This document shows, one piece after another, positions 15,738 to 23,562 of a stretch of DNA of 40,059 bases (the first letter of the stretch is position 1; every line of letters starts with the position of its first letter). This DNA comes from Amaricoccus sp. Lineage in GTDB: Bacteria; Pseudomonadota; Alphaproteobacteria; Rhodobacterales; Rhodobacteraceae. The notes under the pieces were generated by a model. That model worked only from the letters and a program-made list of their open reading frames with translations, searched no databases and was not told where the DNA came from. The translations under genes and the position numbers were made by a program. The stretch spans positions 1-40,059 of the forward strand of contig NZ_JAGOID010000017.1 in NCBI RefSeq assembly GCF_017995835.1, read 5' to 3'.

Positions 15738-17990
15738 CTATCGCCGCTTGTCGCGCCTGGCGTCTCGCGCCGCCTTCGCCCGCAGCCGCGACAGCCCGCG
15801 CCGCGGCCCGGGCTTCGCCGCGCCCCTGCGCGGCGTCGGCATGTTGCGCCCCTCCACCGCCAGCAGTTGGAACAGCAGCCCGCCGGTGATCGGCGCCGCT
15901 TCCTCGAGCCGCACCGTCACCCGCTGCCCGAGCCCGATCACCCGCCGCGACATCTCCCCCGTCAGCGTCTGCGCGTCCGGGTCCCAGGCGAAATACTCCC
16001 GCCCCAGCGTCGAGATCGGCACCAGCCCGTCCGCCCCCGTCCCGTCGAGCTTCACGAACAGCCCGAAGCGGGCGACGCCGGAAATCGTCCCCTCGAACTC
16101 CGATCCGATCCGCTCGGAAAGATAGGCCGCCAGATAGCGGTCGGTGGTGTCCCGCTCCGCCATCATCGACCGCCGCTCGGTCATCGACACGTGCTCGCCG
16201 GTCTCGACGAGGCGGGCCTCCTCGTCCGGGGTCAGCCCGTCCGGTCCCCAGCGATGCGCCCGGATCAGCGCCCGGTGCACGATCAGGTCGGCATAGCGGC
16301 GGATCGGCGAGGTGAAATGCCCGTAGCGCGGCAGGTTCAGGCCGAAATGCCCGAGGTTCTCCGGCGCGTAATAGGCCTGGGTCATCGCGCGGAGCACGCT
16401 CATGTTGACCATCTCGGCGTGCTCGGTGCCCGCCACCCCGTCGAGCAGGCGGTTGAGCTGCGAGGTCCTGAGCACCTGGCCCTTGGCGAGGCTCAGGCCG
16501 ACGCTCTGCACCACCTCGCGCAGCGCCTCGAGCTTCTCCGGACTCGGCTCCTCGTGGACCCGGTAGAGCAGGCGCAGCCTCTTTTCCTCCAGCGTCTCGG
16601 CCGCGGCGACGTTGGCGAGGATCATGAAGTCCTCGATCAGCCGGTGCGCCTCCAGCCGCTCGCGGAAGGCGACCGACAGCACCTCGCCCGCGTCCGACAG
16701 CACGATCCGCCGCTCCGGCAGGTCGAGGTTCAAGGGCGCCCTTGCGTCGCGCGCCCGCGCCGCCGCGGCGTGCGCGGCCCACAGCGGGCGGATGACCTCG
16801 TCCGTCAGCGGCGCGGTCGCCGCGTCCGGGCGCCCGTCCGCCGCCGCCTGCGCCTGCGCGTAGGTCAGCGAGGCGCGCGAGCGCATCAGGCCGCGCACGA
16901 AGCGGTGGCCGCGCTTCTGCCCGCCGGCGCCGAGGACGATGCGCACGGCGATCACCGGGCGGTCCTCGCCGGCGTGGAGCGAGGCGAGGTCGCCGGAGAG
17001 CGCCTCGGGCAGCATCGGCACCACCCGGTCGGGGAAGTAGGTCGAGTTCCCGCGCCGCAGCGCCTCGCGGTCGAGCGCCGAGCCCGGGCGGACATAGGCG
17101 GCCACGTCGGCGATGGCGACCCAGACGACGTGGCCGCCGGGGTTCGCCGGGTCGTCGTCGGCGACGGCGGCCACCGCGTCGTCGTGGTCGCGGGCGTCGG
17201 CCGGGTCGATGGTGACGAGCGGCAGGGCGCGCAGGTCCTCGCGCCCGTCGAGGCCCACGGGCGCGGCCGCCTCGGCCTCGGCGAGCGCCGCCGGCGGGAA
17301 CTCGTCGGGGATGCCGTGCTCGTGGATGGCGATGAGCGACACGGATTTCGGCGCGTGCGGGTCGCCGAGCCGCTCGACGATCCGCGCCCGCGGCAGGCCA
17401 TGCGCCCGCGCCGGCCCCACCTGTTCCGCCTCGACGAGCTCGCCCTCGCGGGCCCCGGCGCGGTCGGCCTCGGCGACGATCCAGTCGCGATCCGCGCGCT
17501 TGTCGATCGAGGCGATCCGCCCGCCGGTCTCGCCGTGATGGTAGATGCCGATCACCCGCCGCGGCCCCATGCCGATGCGCCGGATCACCCGCGCCGCCAG
17601 CGGCGCGTCCTCGCCCCCGCCTTCGGCGACGAGCCGCCCGAGCAGCCGGTCGCCGGCCCCGAGTGCGGGGTCGTCGCGGCGGGTCAGCACCAGCACCTTC
17701 GGGGCCGGCCCCTCGGCCTCCCATTCCACCGGCTCGGCCCAGAGATCGCCCATGGCGTCGGCCCCGGTGACGCGCAGCACCAGCACCGGCGGCAGATCGC
17801 CCGCGGGCCGCGGCCGCCTGCGCCCGCCCTCGATCAGGCCATCACGCTTCATCTCGGCGAGCATCGCCTTCAGCTCGGCCTTGGCGCCGCCCTTGATCCC
17901 GAAGGCGCGCGCGACCTCGCGCCTGCCGGTCGAGCCGGGATTGTCGCGCAGGAAGGCGATGATCGCCTCGCGGGAGGGAAGCTCCTTCAT
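15738..17990 (-). CDS. rnr: Ribonuclease R
   Basis: A 750-residue RNase II/R family 3'-5' exoribonuclease that degrades structured RNA, including mRNA and rRNA fragments. An N-terminal winged helix (RREVARAFGIKGGAKAELK), cold-shock-like domains, and the RNB catalytic domain are visible; the metal-binding acidic motif IDPADARDHDDA lies near residues 259-271. RGNSTYFPDRVVPMLPEAL and HFTSPIRRYADLIVHRAL are further signatures of the family. A C-terminal S1 domain (GSEFEGTISGVARFGLFVKL) is followed by a basic tail typical of RNase R rather than RNase II. The ATG at 17988-17990 follows GGGAGG-like bases (GGAAGCTCC context on the other strand is weak). It converges on the permease-kinase gene. Confidence 0.96.
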   Translation of the reverse strand: MKELPSREAIIAFLRDNPGSTGRREVARAFGIKGGAKAELKAMLAEMKRDGLIEGGRRRPRPAGDLPPVLVLRVTGADAMGDLWAEPVEWEAEGPAPKVLVLTRRDDPALGAGDRLLGRLVAEGGGEDAPLAARVIRRIGMGPRRVIGIYHHGETGGRIASIDKRADRDWIVAEADRAGAREGELVEAEQVGPARAHGLPRARIVERLGDPHAPKSVSLIAIHEHGIPDEFPPAALAEAEAAAPVGLDGREDLRALPLVTIDPADARDHDDAVAAVADDDPANPGGHVVWVAIADVAAYVRPGSALDREALRRGNSTYFPDRVVPMLPEALSGDLASLHAGEDRPVIAVRIVLGAGGQKRGHRFVRGLMRSRASLTYAQAQAAADGRPDAATAPLTDEVIRPLWAAHAAAARARDARAPLNLDLPERRIVLSDAGEVLSVAFRERLEAHRLIEDFMILANVAAAETLEEKRLRLLYRVHEEPSPEKLEALREVVQSVGLSLAKGQVLRTSQLNRLLDGVAGTEHAEMVNMSVLRAMTQAYYAPENLGHFGLNLPRYGHFTSPIRRYADLIVHRALIRAHRWGPDGLTPDEEARLVETGEHVSMTERRSMMAERDTTDRYLAAYLSERIGSEFEGTISGVARFGLFVKLDGTGADGLVPISTLGREYFAWDPDAQTLTGEMSRRVIGLGQRVTVRLEEAAPITGGLLFQLLAVEGRNMPTPRRGAAKPGPRRGLSRLRAKAARDARRDKRR

Positions 17991-18093
17991 GCCCGCGCCT
18001 TAGCACGCGCCCCGGCCCAAGCCCACGGCCAAAGGGCTCCCGCCCCGCCCGCGTCCCGTGCTAGCATCGGGCCTCCTGCGAGGGAGATTTCCG

Positions 18094-18357
18094 ATGATCG
18101 CCCGACCCGCCCTGCTGCTTGCGCTCGCCCTGCTGCCCGCCTGCGCCGCCGATGGCCCCAACACCCATGTCGCGCCGGCGCCGGACGACGGTCCCACGAT
18201 CACCGAGCGCAAGGTCGATCCCGACCCCGAGCACATCTCCACGGGCGGCAAGGTCGCCCTCGGCGCCGCCGCCGGCGTCGGCGTGGCGGTGGTCGGCCTC
18301 GTCGTCCTGACCGGCATCGCCGCCGCCGCGCTGATGTCGAACATGAGCGGGCCGTGA
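18094..18357 (+). CDS. Small predicted lipoprotein
   Basis: An 87-residue exported protein. The start MIARPALLLALALLPAC gives a classical lipoprotein signal with a lipobox LPAC and the lipidated Cys17; GAGGGAG precedes the ATG at 18094. The mature part is short and polar (PDDGPTITERKVDPDPEHIS) and then ends in a glycine/alanine-rich hydrophobic segment (KVALGAAAGVGVAVVGLVVLTG) that could span a membrane. No known domain. It stands alone between rnr (divergent) and a convergent TauE/SafE gene. The function is unknown; a membrane-tethered envelope protein is the most that can be said. Confidence 0.75.
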   Translation: MIARPALLLALALLPACAADGPNTHVAPAPDDGPTITERKVDPDPEHISTGGKVALGAAAGVGVAVVGLVVLTGIAAAALMSNMSGP

Positions 18358-18373
18358 AGCCCCCGGGGCGGCC

Positions 18374-19126
18374 TCAGCGGAACGACCGCGACAGCATCTC
18401 GGCCCCGAGGAGAAGCAGGCAGACCAGGAGCCAGCGACGGAACCGCGCCGGGCTGATCCGATGGCGCACCGCCTGCCCGAGCGCCATGCCGGCCAGCGCC
18501 GGGACGACGGCGAGCGCCGAAGCCCCGAGGCTTCCGCCATCGACCGCCCCGCGCCCGCCGAGCCCGATGGCCAGCGCCACGGTCGAGACCGTGAACGAAA
18601 GCCCGAGCGCCTGCACGAGGTCGTCCTTCCCGAGTCCCAGCGCCTGAAGGTAGGGAACCGAGGGGATGACGAAGACCCCGGTCCCTCCGGTCACCAACCC
18701 CGTCGCCGCCCCGACCAACGGTGACAGCCACGGCTCCAGCCGCGCCGGCAGGACCAGCGGCCGCGCCAGCAGCGCATGCCCGGCATAGAGGACGAGCGCC
18801 GCCCCGAGCCCCGCCGTGGTCGCCCGCGTGTCCCCTTCGGCCAGCACCGCGCCCCCGGCGATGGTGGCGACGAAGATCGCCGCCAGCATCGGCCAGAGCC
18901 GCCGCGCCAGCGCAGCGAAGCTCGGCCCGGCGAGCAGCTGCCAGATGTTGGTGACGAAGGCCGGCACGATCATCAGGCCAGCGGCGGCGACGGGCGACAT
19001 CAGCCCGCCGAGGATGGCCATCGCCACGGTGGGCAGGCCCATCCCCGTGGCGCCCTTGACCACCCCGCCGAGGACGAAGACCGCGGCGACGAGCGCCCAG
19101 TAGCCGCTCATCCCGGCTCCGCTCAT
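18374..19126 (-). CDS. TauE/SafE family permease (DUF81)
   Basis: A 250-residue integral membrane protein with about eight hydrophobic segments and the paired half-motifs of the TauE/SafE family: VFVLGGVVKGATGMGLPTVAMAILG in the first half and LVGAATGLVTGGTGVFVIPSVPYLQALG in the second. Such proteins move sulfonates, sulfite, sulfoacetate or other organic anions across the inner membrane; the substrate cannot be told from sequence. It lies 10 bases after recO start-to-stop order on the same strand (recO is upstream), so both are probably one transcript. Two starts are possible: the ATG at 19126 or the ATG at 19111, which has GGAG at better spacing; the difference is five residues. Confidence 0.9.
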   Translation of the reverse strand: MSGAGMSGYWALVAAVFVLGGVVKGATGMGLPTVAMAILGGLMSPVAAAGLMIVPAFVTNIWQLLAGPSFAALARRLWPMLAAIFVATIAGGAVLAEGDTRATTAGLGAALVLYAGHALLARPLVLPARLEPWLSPLVGAATGLVTGGTGVFVIPSVPYLQALGLGKDDLVQALGLSFTVSTVALAIGLGGRGAVDGGSLGASALAVVPALAGMALGQAVRHRISPARFRRWLLVCLLLLGAEMLSRSFR

Positions 19127-19136
19127 GCCGCCCCGG

Positions 19137-19868
19137 TCACGTCGCGGCCCGGAGGATCGCCGCCACGGCCCGCGCCCGCGCCGAAGGCAGCGCCTCGCGG
19201 GGCAGCGTCGGCGCGAGCCGCGTCTCGAGGAAATGCCCCGTCAGCGCCAGCGCCGCGGCGACCTCGCCCGGCCCGGCCGCCCCCTCGCCGCACAGGAACC
19301 CCGGCAGGGGGAGCAGCCGCCCGGCCCAGTCCCCGGCGGCCTCGCGCGTGACCGCCCGCCCGGTCCGGGGCGAGACGAAGGCGAGCCCCGTGCGCGCGCC
19401 GGTCACCGCGCAGGCGGAGAGATCGAGCCCGAAGCCGAGCTCCGTCAACAGCGCCAGCTCCCAGCGCGCATAGCGCGCCGGCCAGTCAGGCTCGCGCCCC
19501 AGCGCCGCCACCAGATCGCGGCTCGCCGCATAGAGCGCCGGATGCGCCGCCCGCTCCGGCAGGGCGGCCGCGATCAGCGCCGCGACCGCGCCGAGCGTCG
19601 CCAGCGCGGCGCCGTTGCCGATCAGCGCCGCGATGGGCGTGCCGATCGGATCGACGCGGAAATGCCCGATATGCTCCTCGAGCCGCGCCGACCACTCGAC
19701 CCCGAGCGTCGCGCCGGGCTGCAACACCGGCGCCATCCGCCGCGACCCGCCGCCGCGCACCACGCCGGCATGCCGCCCGTGCGCCGCGGTGAAGATCTCG
19801 ACGATCGCCGCGCTCTCGCCGTGCCGCCGCGCCGCGATCAGGATGCCTTCGTCGCGCCAGTCGATCAT
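19137..19868 (-). CDS. recO: DNA repair protein RecO
   Basis: A 243-residue mediator of RecF-pathway recombination that helps load RecA on SSB-covered single-stranded DNA. It has the N-terminal OB-fold start MIDWRDEGILIAARRHGESAAIVEIFTAAHG (outline of residues 1-31), the RGGGSRRMAPVLQPGATL segment and the C-terminal helical domain with RYARWELALLTELGFGLDLSACAVTG (near 131-156), all characteristic of RecO. Length is normal. The zinc-cysteine cluster of some RecO proteins is reduced to isolated cysteines, as in many alphaproteobacteria. Unlike in many relatives the rnc-era genes are not adjacent; the neighbour is a TauE/SafE permease. Confidence 0.93.
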   Translation of the reverse strand: MIDWRDEGILIAARRHGESAAIVEIFTAAHGRHAGVVRGGGSRRMAPVLQPGATLGVEWSARLEEHIGHFRVDPIGTPIAALIGNGAALATLGAVAALIAAALPERAAHPALYAASRDLVAALGREPDWPARYARWELALLTELGFGLDLSACAVTGARTGLAFVSPRTGRAVTREAAGDWAGRLLPLPGFLCGEGAAGPGEVAAALALTGHFLETRLAPTLPREALPSARARAVAAILRAAT

Positions 19869-20066
19869 GCCCGTTCATCGCCAACCCGGGCCATCCCCGC
19901 AAGCCCCGCCACCTTCGAAGTCCCGCGCCCCAGGGTTCGCTGAGACACCCCGGACGGCCTATAGAGCCGGGATGGAGGCGCCTTGATGGATGACGTAGAG
20001 CGCGGAGGAGCCGCGGGCGCGGAGACCTCGAATATCGGAGCGGCCGCGGCGCCGGCGGCGCGATGC

Positions 20067-20406
20067 CGGCCGGGGCCGCAGGGGCCGATGCCCGACCCGG
20101 CCCTCTTCGAGACAATCCGGCAGGCTGCGCCATGCCGGTCTGCGGACGTCGAAGGAGCGGGTGCGCCGGCTGATGCGCGAGAACGGCCTCGCGGCGGCGG
20201 CGCGGGGCGGCCGCCCCCGCGGCCCGCGCAGTCACGACGGCACGATCATCCCGGAGGCCGTCGACAGCATGTCGGGAACCGACATGACCGCAGCCCTCAC
20301 CGCGGAGGATGGCCGGGTCGCGGTGCTCGCCGTCGATCACTGCTCGGCGTCCTGCGTCGGCATCCATGCCGCCCTCCACGGCGCCCGCCACGAGGCGCTC
20401 GAGCCG
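20067..20406 (+). pseudogene. IS3-family transposase (orfB) relic
   Basis: Two frames together resemble the middle of an IS3-type orfB. In frame 3, 20067-20121 reads RPGPQGPMPDPALFETIRQ; at about 20122 similarity switches to frame 1 (RLRHAGLRTSKERVRRLMRE, then NGLAAAARGGRPRGPRSHDG, TIIPEAVDSMSGTDMTA, VDHCSASCVGIHAALHG and EALEP). A dozen or so expected codons are missing at the switch, and similarity stops after 20406, before the second Asp and Glu of the DDE triad. The usual WGTD is SGTD here. So the gene carries a frameshift with deletion, a substitution and a truncation. I found no terminal repeats. This fills the gap between recO and the nitrilase-like gene; the flanks 19869-20066 and 20407-20543 hold nothing I can name. 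Confidence 0.7.
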
Positions 20407-20543
20407 AAGTCCGGTCCGATGCTGCCGAGGTCGCTCATCGTGGTGAGAAGGACGGAAATCTCCTTATGGTTGCAGCCTGAGGACTGTGAGCAAGCGGAGC
20501 ACCACGAGGCGTGGGAGCCGATCGGGCACGGAGGCCATTGAGA

Positions 20544-21359
20544 TCAGGCGAGCGGCACCAGAATGACGGAGGCCGGTTCGAGCGGGATCGCGGCGGGCGC
20601 CGCGGCGATCTCCGCATGGACCCAGCCCGGCGTGTCGGGCTTGCCGGCGGCGGTCTCGGCGCCGGTCCCGTCGTAGACAGCCGCCCGCCCCGCGAGGCGC
20701 CCGAGCGTCGGCGCCCATGTCGCGTCGCCGATCGCGACGGCGAGCGCGACCGGCAGTCCCGTCTCGCGCGCCCGCGCCGACGCGGCCGCGCACAGCACGT
20801 TGTCGGCGTCGGGCGACGCCGCCGCGGGCGCGAGCAGCACGCCGGCGCCGGCGGCCGCGAGCGCCGCCGCGAGCTCGGGTTCCGTGAGATCGGCCCCGAG
20901 GAGGATCCCGATCCGGCCGAGTTCGGTGTCGAAGGCCGCGGCGCCCGCGCCAGGGGAAAGCCCGAAGGCGTCGCGCAGTCCGGGGGCCGGAGCCACCTGG
21001 TCGGCGGCGCCGCGCCCGCCGTCCGGGGCGAACAGCCGCGCGCGGTTGAAGACGCGGCCCTCGGGCAGCCGCAGCGGACCTGACGCGGCGAGGATGTGAG
21101 CGTCGAACTCGCGGGCGAGGCTGGCGTGCAGGTCGTCGACGTCCTTGATCCGGGCGGTCAGCGCATCGACGGCGCGACGGGGATCGCCGGCGTTCCCTTC
21201 GCCGGCGAGGCTCGCGAGCTCGAGCGCCGCCAGCTCCGGAAAGACGATCAGCTCGGCGTCGGCCTCGGAGGCGGTGCGGACCCACATGCGCAACTTTCCG
21301 ACATACTCGTTCCAGCGGTTGAGCCAGTCGATCGGATAGGCGGCGACGGCGATCTTCAT
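20544..21359 (-). CDS. Nitrilase-fold protein lacking the catalytic Lys and Cys
   Basis: A 271-residue protein with the carbon-nitrogen hydrolase fold: MKIAVAAYPIDWL at the start, ELIVFPELAALE with Glu42, NRARLFAPDG near 105, the FDTELGRIGILLGADLTEPELAAAL block near 143-167 and GWVHAEI near the end. In active members the block reads GxxICYD; here the cysteine position is Gly155 (LLGAD). No lysine occurs anywhere from residue 73 to 155, so the catalytic Lys is gone as well. The frame is otherwise intact and full length, so it looks like a pseudoenzyme, not a broken gene. The ATG at 21357-21359 is chosen for the family start. It sits alone beside an IS3 relic and diverges from maoC. Confidence 0.8.
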   Translation of the reverse strand: MKIAVAAYPIDWLNRWNEYVGKLRMWVRTASEADAELIVFPELAALELASLAGEGNAGDPRRAVDALTARIKDVDDLHASLAREFDAHILAASGPLRLPEGRVFNRARLFAPDGGRGAADQVAPAPGLRDAFGLSPGAGAAAFDTELGRIGILLGADLTEPELAAALAAAGAGVLLAPAAASPDADNVLCAAASARARETGLPVALAVAIGDATWAPTLGRLAGRAAVYDGTGAETAAGKPDTPGWVHAEIAAAPAAIPLEPASVILVPLA

Positions 21360-21515
21360 GGCGCGCTCCGTTTCCGCGGCCACGCCATTCCGGACGCTCT
21401 GCGGCCGGCGTGCAAGCCGATTCGTCGGGCAGGGCGGCCGCCGAGGTCGTGACCGGGGCAGGCGCCGAGTCTCGCTGGAACAATATGTCTTGCATATGCG
21501 ACTTCACTTTACGAT

Positions 21516-21527
21516 CATTGCGCAATG
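21516..21527. promoter_or_regulatory. Perfect 12-bp palindrome upstream of maoC
   Basis: CATTGCGCAATG is a perfect dyad in a locally AT-richer stretch (21480-21560) about 60 bases before the maoC ATG and about 160 before the divergent nitrilase-like gene. It has the size of a repressor operator; the regulator is unknown. Confidence 0.45.
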
Positions 21528-21587
21528 AAGTTGCGCTGCGGCGCACAATCGTTTATGGTCCGGGGACGCGAGGGGAGAAGGCGGGCG

Positions 21588-22043
21588 ATGTTGGACGAGC
21601 GTGGGCACAATCTTCCGGTCGGGACGATCTGCATCGAGGACATCGAGATCGGCATGACCCGCTCGGTGTCAAAGACGATCGGCGACGCGGAAATCCGCGC
21701 GTTCGCCGAGATCTCGACGGACCACAACCCGGTGCATCTCGACGACGCCTATGCGCGGGACACCATCTTCCAGGGCCGGATCGCACACGGGATTCTGACC
21801 GCCGCGCTGATCTCGGCGGTGATCGGAGAGCAGTTGCCGGGGCACGGCACCGTCTATCTCGGACAGACGCTGAAGTTCCTTGCGCCGGTGCGTCCCGGCG
21901 ATCGGGTGGAGGCGAGCGTGACCGTGGCCGGGATCGACCACGCCAAGCGTCGGGTGACGCTTGATTGCGCCTGCCGCGTGGGCGATACGGTCGTGCTCAA
22001 GGGCGAGGCGCTGGTCTTGGCGCCGAGCCGCAAGTTCGACTGA
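21588..22043 (+). CDS. MaoC-type (R)-specific enoyl-CoA hydratase
   Basis: A 151-residue hot-dog fold protein of the MaoC/PhaJ family. The hydratase-2 motif is intact: the catalytic Asp and His lie in STDHNPVHLDDAYA, and IFQGRIAHGILTAALIS follows. Such enzymes hydrate trans-2-enoyl-CoA to (R)-3-hydroxyacyl-CoA, feeding polyhydroxyalkanoate synthesis or beta-oxidation side reactions. The ATG at 21588 follows GGGGAGAAGG; the frame upstream (from 21525) lacks family similarity and overlaps the palindrome region. It starts a plus-strand series with ribF, ycgN-like and threonine aldolase genes, 32 bases before ribF. Substrate chain length cannot be told. Confidence 0.92.
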   Translation: MLDERGHNLPVGTICIEDIEIGMTRSVSKTIGDAEIRAFAEISTDHNPVHLDDAYARDTIFQGRIAHGILTAALISAVIGEQLPGHGTVYLGQTLKFLAPVRPGDRVEASVTVAGIDHAKRRVTLDCACRVGDTVVLKGEALVLAPSRKFD

Positions 22044-22075
22044 CGGGCGGGGCCACGCGTCCCGCGCAGGGACCG

Positions 22076-23023
22076 ATGCGACGACACCACGGCTATCGCG
22101 GCATCGCGCTGACGGACCAGGGCGCCGCGGTTGCGATAGGAAATTTCGACGGGGTGCATCGCGGCCACCAGGCCGTGCTGGCGCTGGCGCGCGCGGAGGC
22201 GTCCGCGCTGGGCGCGCCGTTCGGCGTGATCACCTTCGAGCCTCATCCCCGCGAGTTCTTCAGGCCGGACGGCCCCCCCTTTCGTCTGATGCGCGCCGAC
22301 ACGCGCGCGCGGCGGCTGGAGGCGCTGGGGGTCGAGCAGCTCTACGAGTTGCCCTTCGATGCGGCGATGGCTGCGCTGCCAGCGGAGGCGTTCGCGCGCG
22401 ACGTGCTCGCCGGCGCGCTCGGGGTCCGCGCCCTGATCGCCGGGGCGGACTTCCATTTCGGCCATGACCGGGGCGGCAATCTCGCGCTCCTGCGCGAAAT
22501 GGGGCCGGGGCTCGGCTTCGCCGTGGTCGGCGCGCCCCTGCTCGAGGCCGACGGCGACGAGGTGTCGTCCACGGCGATCCGCCGCGCGCTGGAGGCCGGG
22601 CGACCCGAGGAGGCTGCGCGCCTCCTCGGCGGTTGGCGCCGCATCGAGGGCGTGGTCGAGCACGGCGACGCGCGCGGCCGGACCCTCGGTTTCCCGACCG
22701 CCAACCTGTCGTTCGACCGCCTGCATCGTCCGCGCTCCGGCGTCTACGCGGCGCTGGTCGACGTGCTCGACGGTCCGCATCGCGGCCGCTGGCCGGCGGC
22801 GGTGAGCATCGGCGACCGGCCGACCTTCGGGGGCGGGCGCGTCAACCTCGAGGCCTACCTCATCGGCTTCGACGGCGACCTCTACGGCGCCGTCATCTCG
22901 GTGGCGCTCGTGGAGTTCCTCCGGCGCGAGCTGCGCTTCGACGGCGCCGAGCCGCTCGTCGCCCAGATGCGGCTCGACGTGGAGATGGTGCGGGAACGTC
23001 TCGCGGCGACGCTGGCCTGCTGA
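22076..23023 (+). CDS. ribF: Bifunctional riboflavin kinase/FAD synthetase RibF
   Basis: A 315-residue enzyme converting riboflavin to FMN and FMN to FAD. The N-terminal FAD synthetase (nucleotidyl transferase) part shows AVAIGNFDGVHRGHQAVL with the HxGH-like site near residues 22-31, ITFEPHPREFF, and the SSTAIRRAL motif near 164. The C-terminal riboflavin kinase part begins with GVVEHGDARGRTLGFPTANL near residue 192 and keeps the RSGVYAALV and INLEAYL-like segments (VNLEAYLIGFDGDLYG). Length is normal. The ATG at 22076 (MRRHHGYRG) has AGGGA upstream; the longer frame overlaps maoC. Co-transcription with maoC is likely. Confidence 0.96.
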   Translation: MRRHHGYRGIALTDQGAAVAIGNFDGVHRGHQAVLALARAEASALGAPFGVITFEPHPREFFRPDGPPFRLMRADTRARRLEALGVEQLYELPFDAAMAALPAEAFARDVLAGALGVRALIAGADFHFGHDRGGNLALLREMGPGLGFAVVGAPLLEADGDEVSSTAIRRALEAGRPEEAARLLGGWRRIEGVVEHGDARGRTLGFPTANLSFDRLHRPRSGVYAALVDVLDGPHRGRWPAAVSIGDRPTFGGGRVNLEAYLIGFDGDLYGAVISVALVEFLRRELRFDGAEPLVAQMRLDVEMVRERLAATLAC

Positions 23024-23091
23024 GCGGAACGGGCGCCCGTGGCGGATCGCGGGTTCCGGTCGGCGGGATTTGCAGGCATTCTGCGGGCATC

Positions 23092-23562
23092 ATGCGCGAC
23101 CCCATCGACCGGACTGGCCTGCGACCCGAGTTCTGGCGCCGCTTTCCGCTGGAGAGCCTGCCGCGCGACGAGTGGGAGGCGCTTTGCGACGGCTGCGGCA
23201 AGTGCTGTCTCATCAAGCTCGAGGACGAGGACACCGGGCGGCTCGCCTTCACCTCCATCGCCTGCCGGCTGCTCGATCTCGGCACCTGCCGCTGCGGCAA
23301 CTACCCGCATCGCCGGCGGCTCGTGGCAGGGTGCATTGCGCTCGACCCGCAGTCGCTCGAGGAGGCGATGGCGTGGCTGCCCGACACCTGCGCCTACCGG
23401 CTGCTGGCGCTGGGCGAGGATCTTCCCGCATGGCATCCGCTCCTCACCGGCGATCCGGAGAGCGTGCACCGCGCCGGCGTGTCGCTGCGCGGGCGGATGA
23501 CGCCGGAATACGACGTCGACGAGGACGACTGGGAAGACTACGTGCTCGCGGAGCAGGGTTGA
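23092..23562 (+). CDS. YcgN/UPF0260 cysteine-cluster protein
   Basis: A 156-residue protein of the UPF0260 (YcgN) family within the larger YkgJ/CxxCxxCC group. The cysteine cluster CDGCGKCCLIK sits near residues 32-42, and a second set (ACRLLDLGTCRCGNY, VAGCIAL) near 60-85; together they probably bind zinc or an iron-sulfur cluster. The C-terminus is acidic (EYDVDEDDWEDYVL). The reaction is unknown. The ATG at 23092 is used because it opens the conserved FWRRFPLESLPRDEWEALC region; longer frames run through ribF. Its stop overlaps the start of the threonine aldolase gene (TGATG). Confidence 0.9.
   Translation: MRDPIDRTGLRPEFWRRFPLESLPRDEWEALCDGCGKCCLIKLEDEDTGRLAFTSIACRLLDLGTCRCGNYPHRRRLVAGCIALDPQSLEEAMAWLPDTCAYRLLALGEDLPAWHPLLTGDPESVHRAGVSLRGRMTPEYDVDEDDWEDYVLAEQG

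Noticed and set aside
19869-20066. Start of an intact gene at 19983
   Set aside because: The frame carries into the IS3 relic and then loses similarity at the frameshift; the first 28 codons have no resemblance to anything I know.
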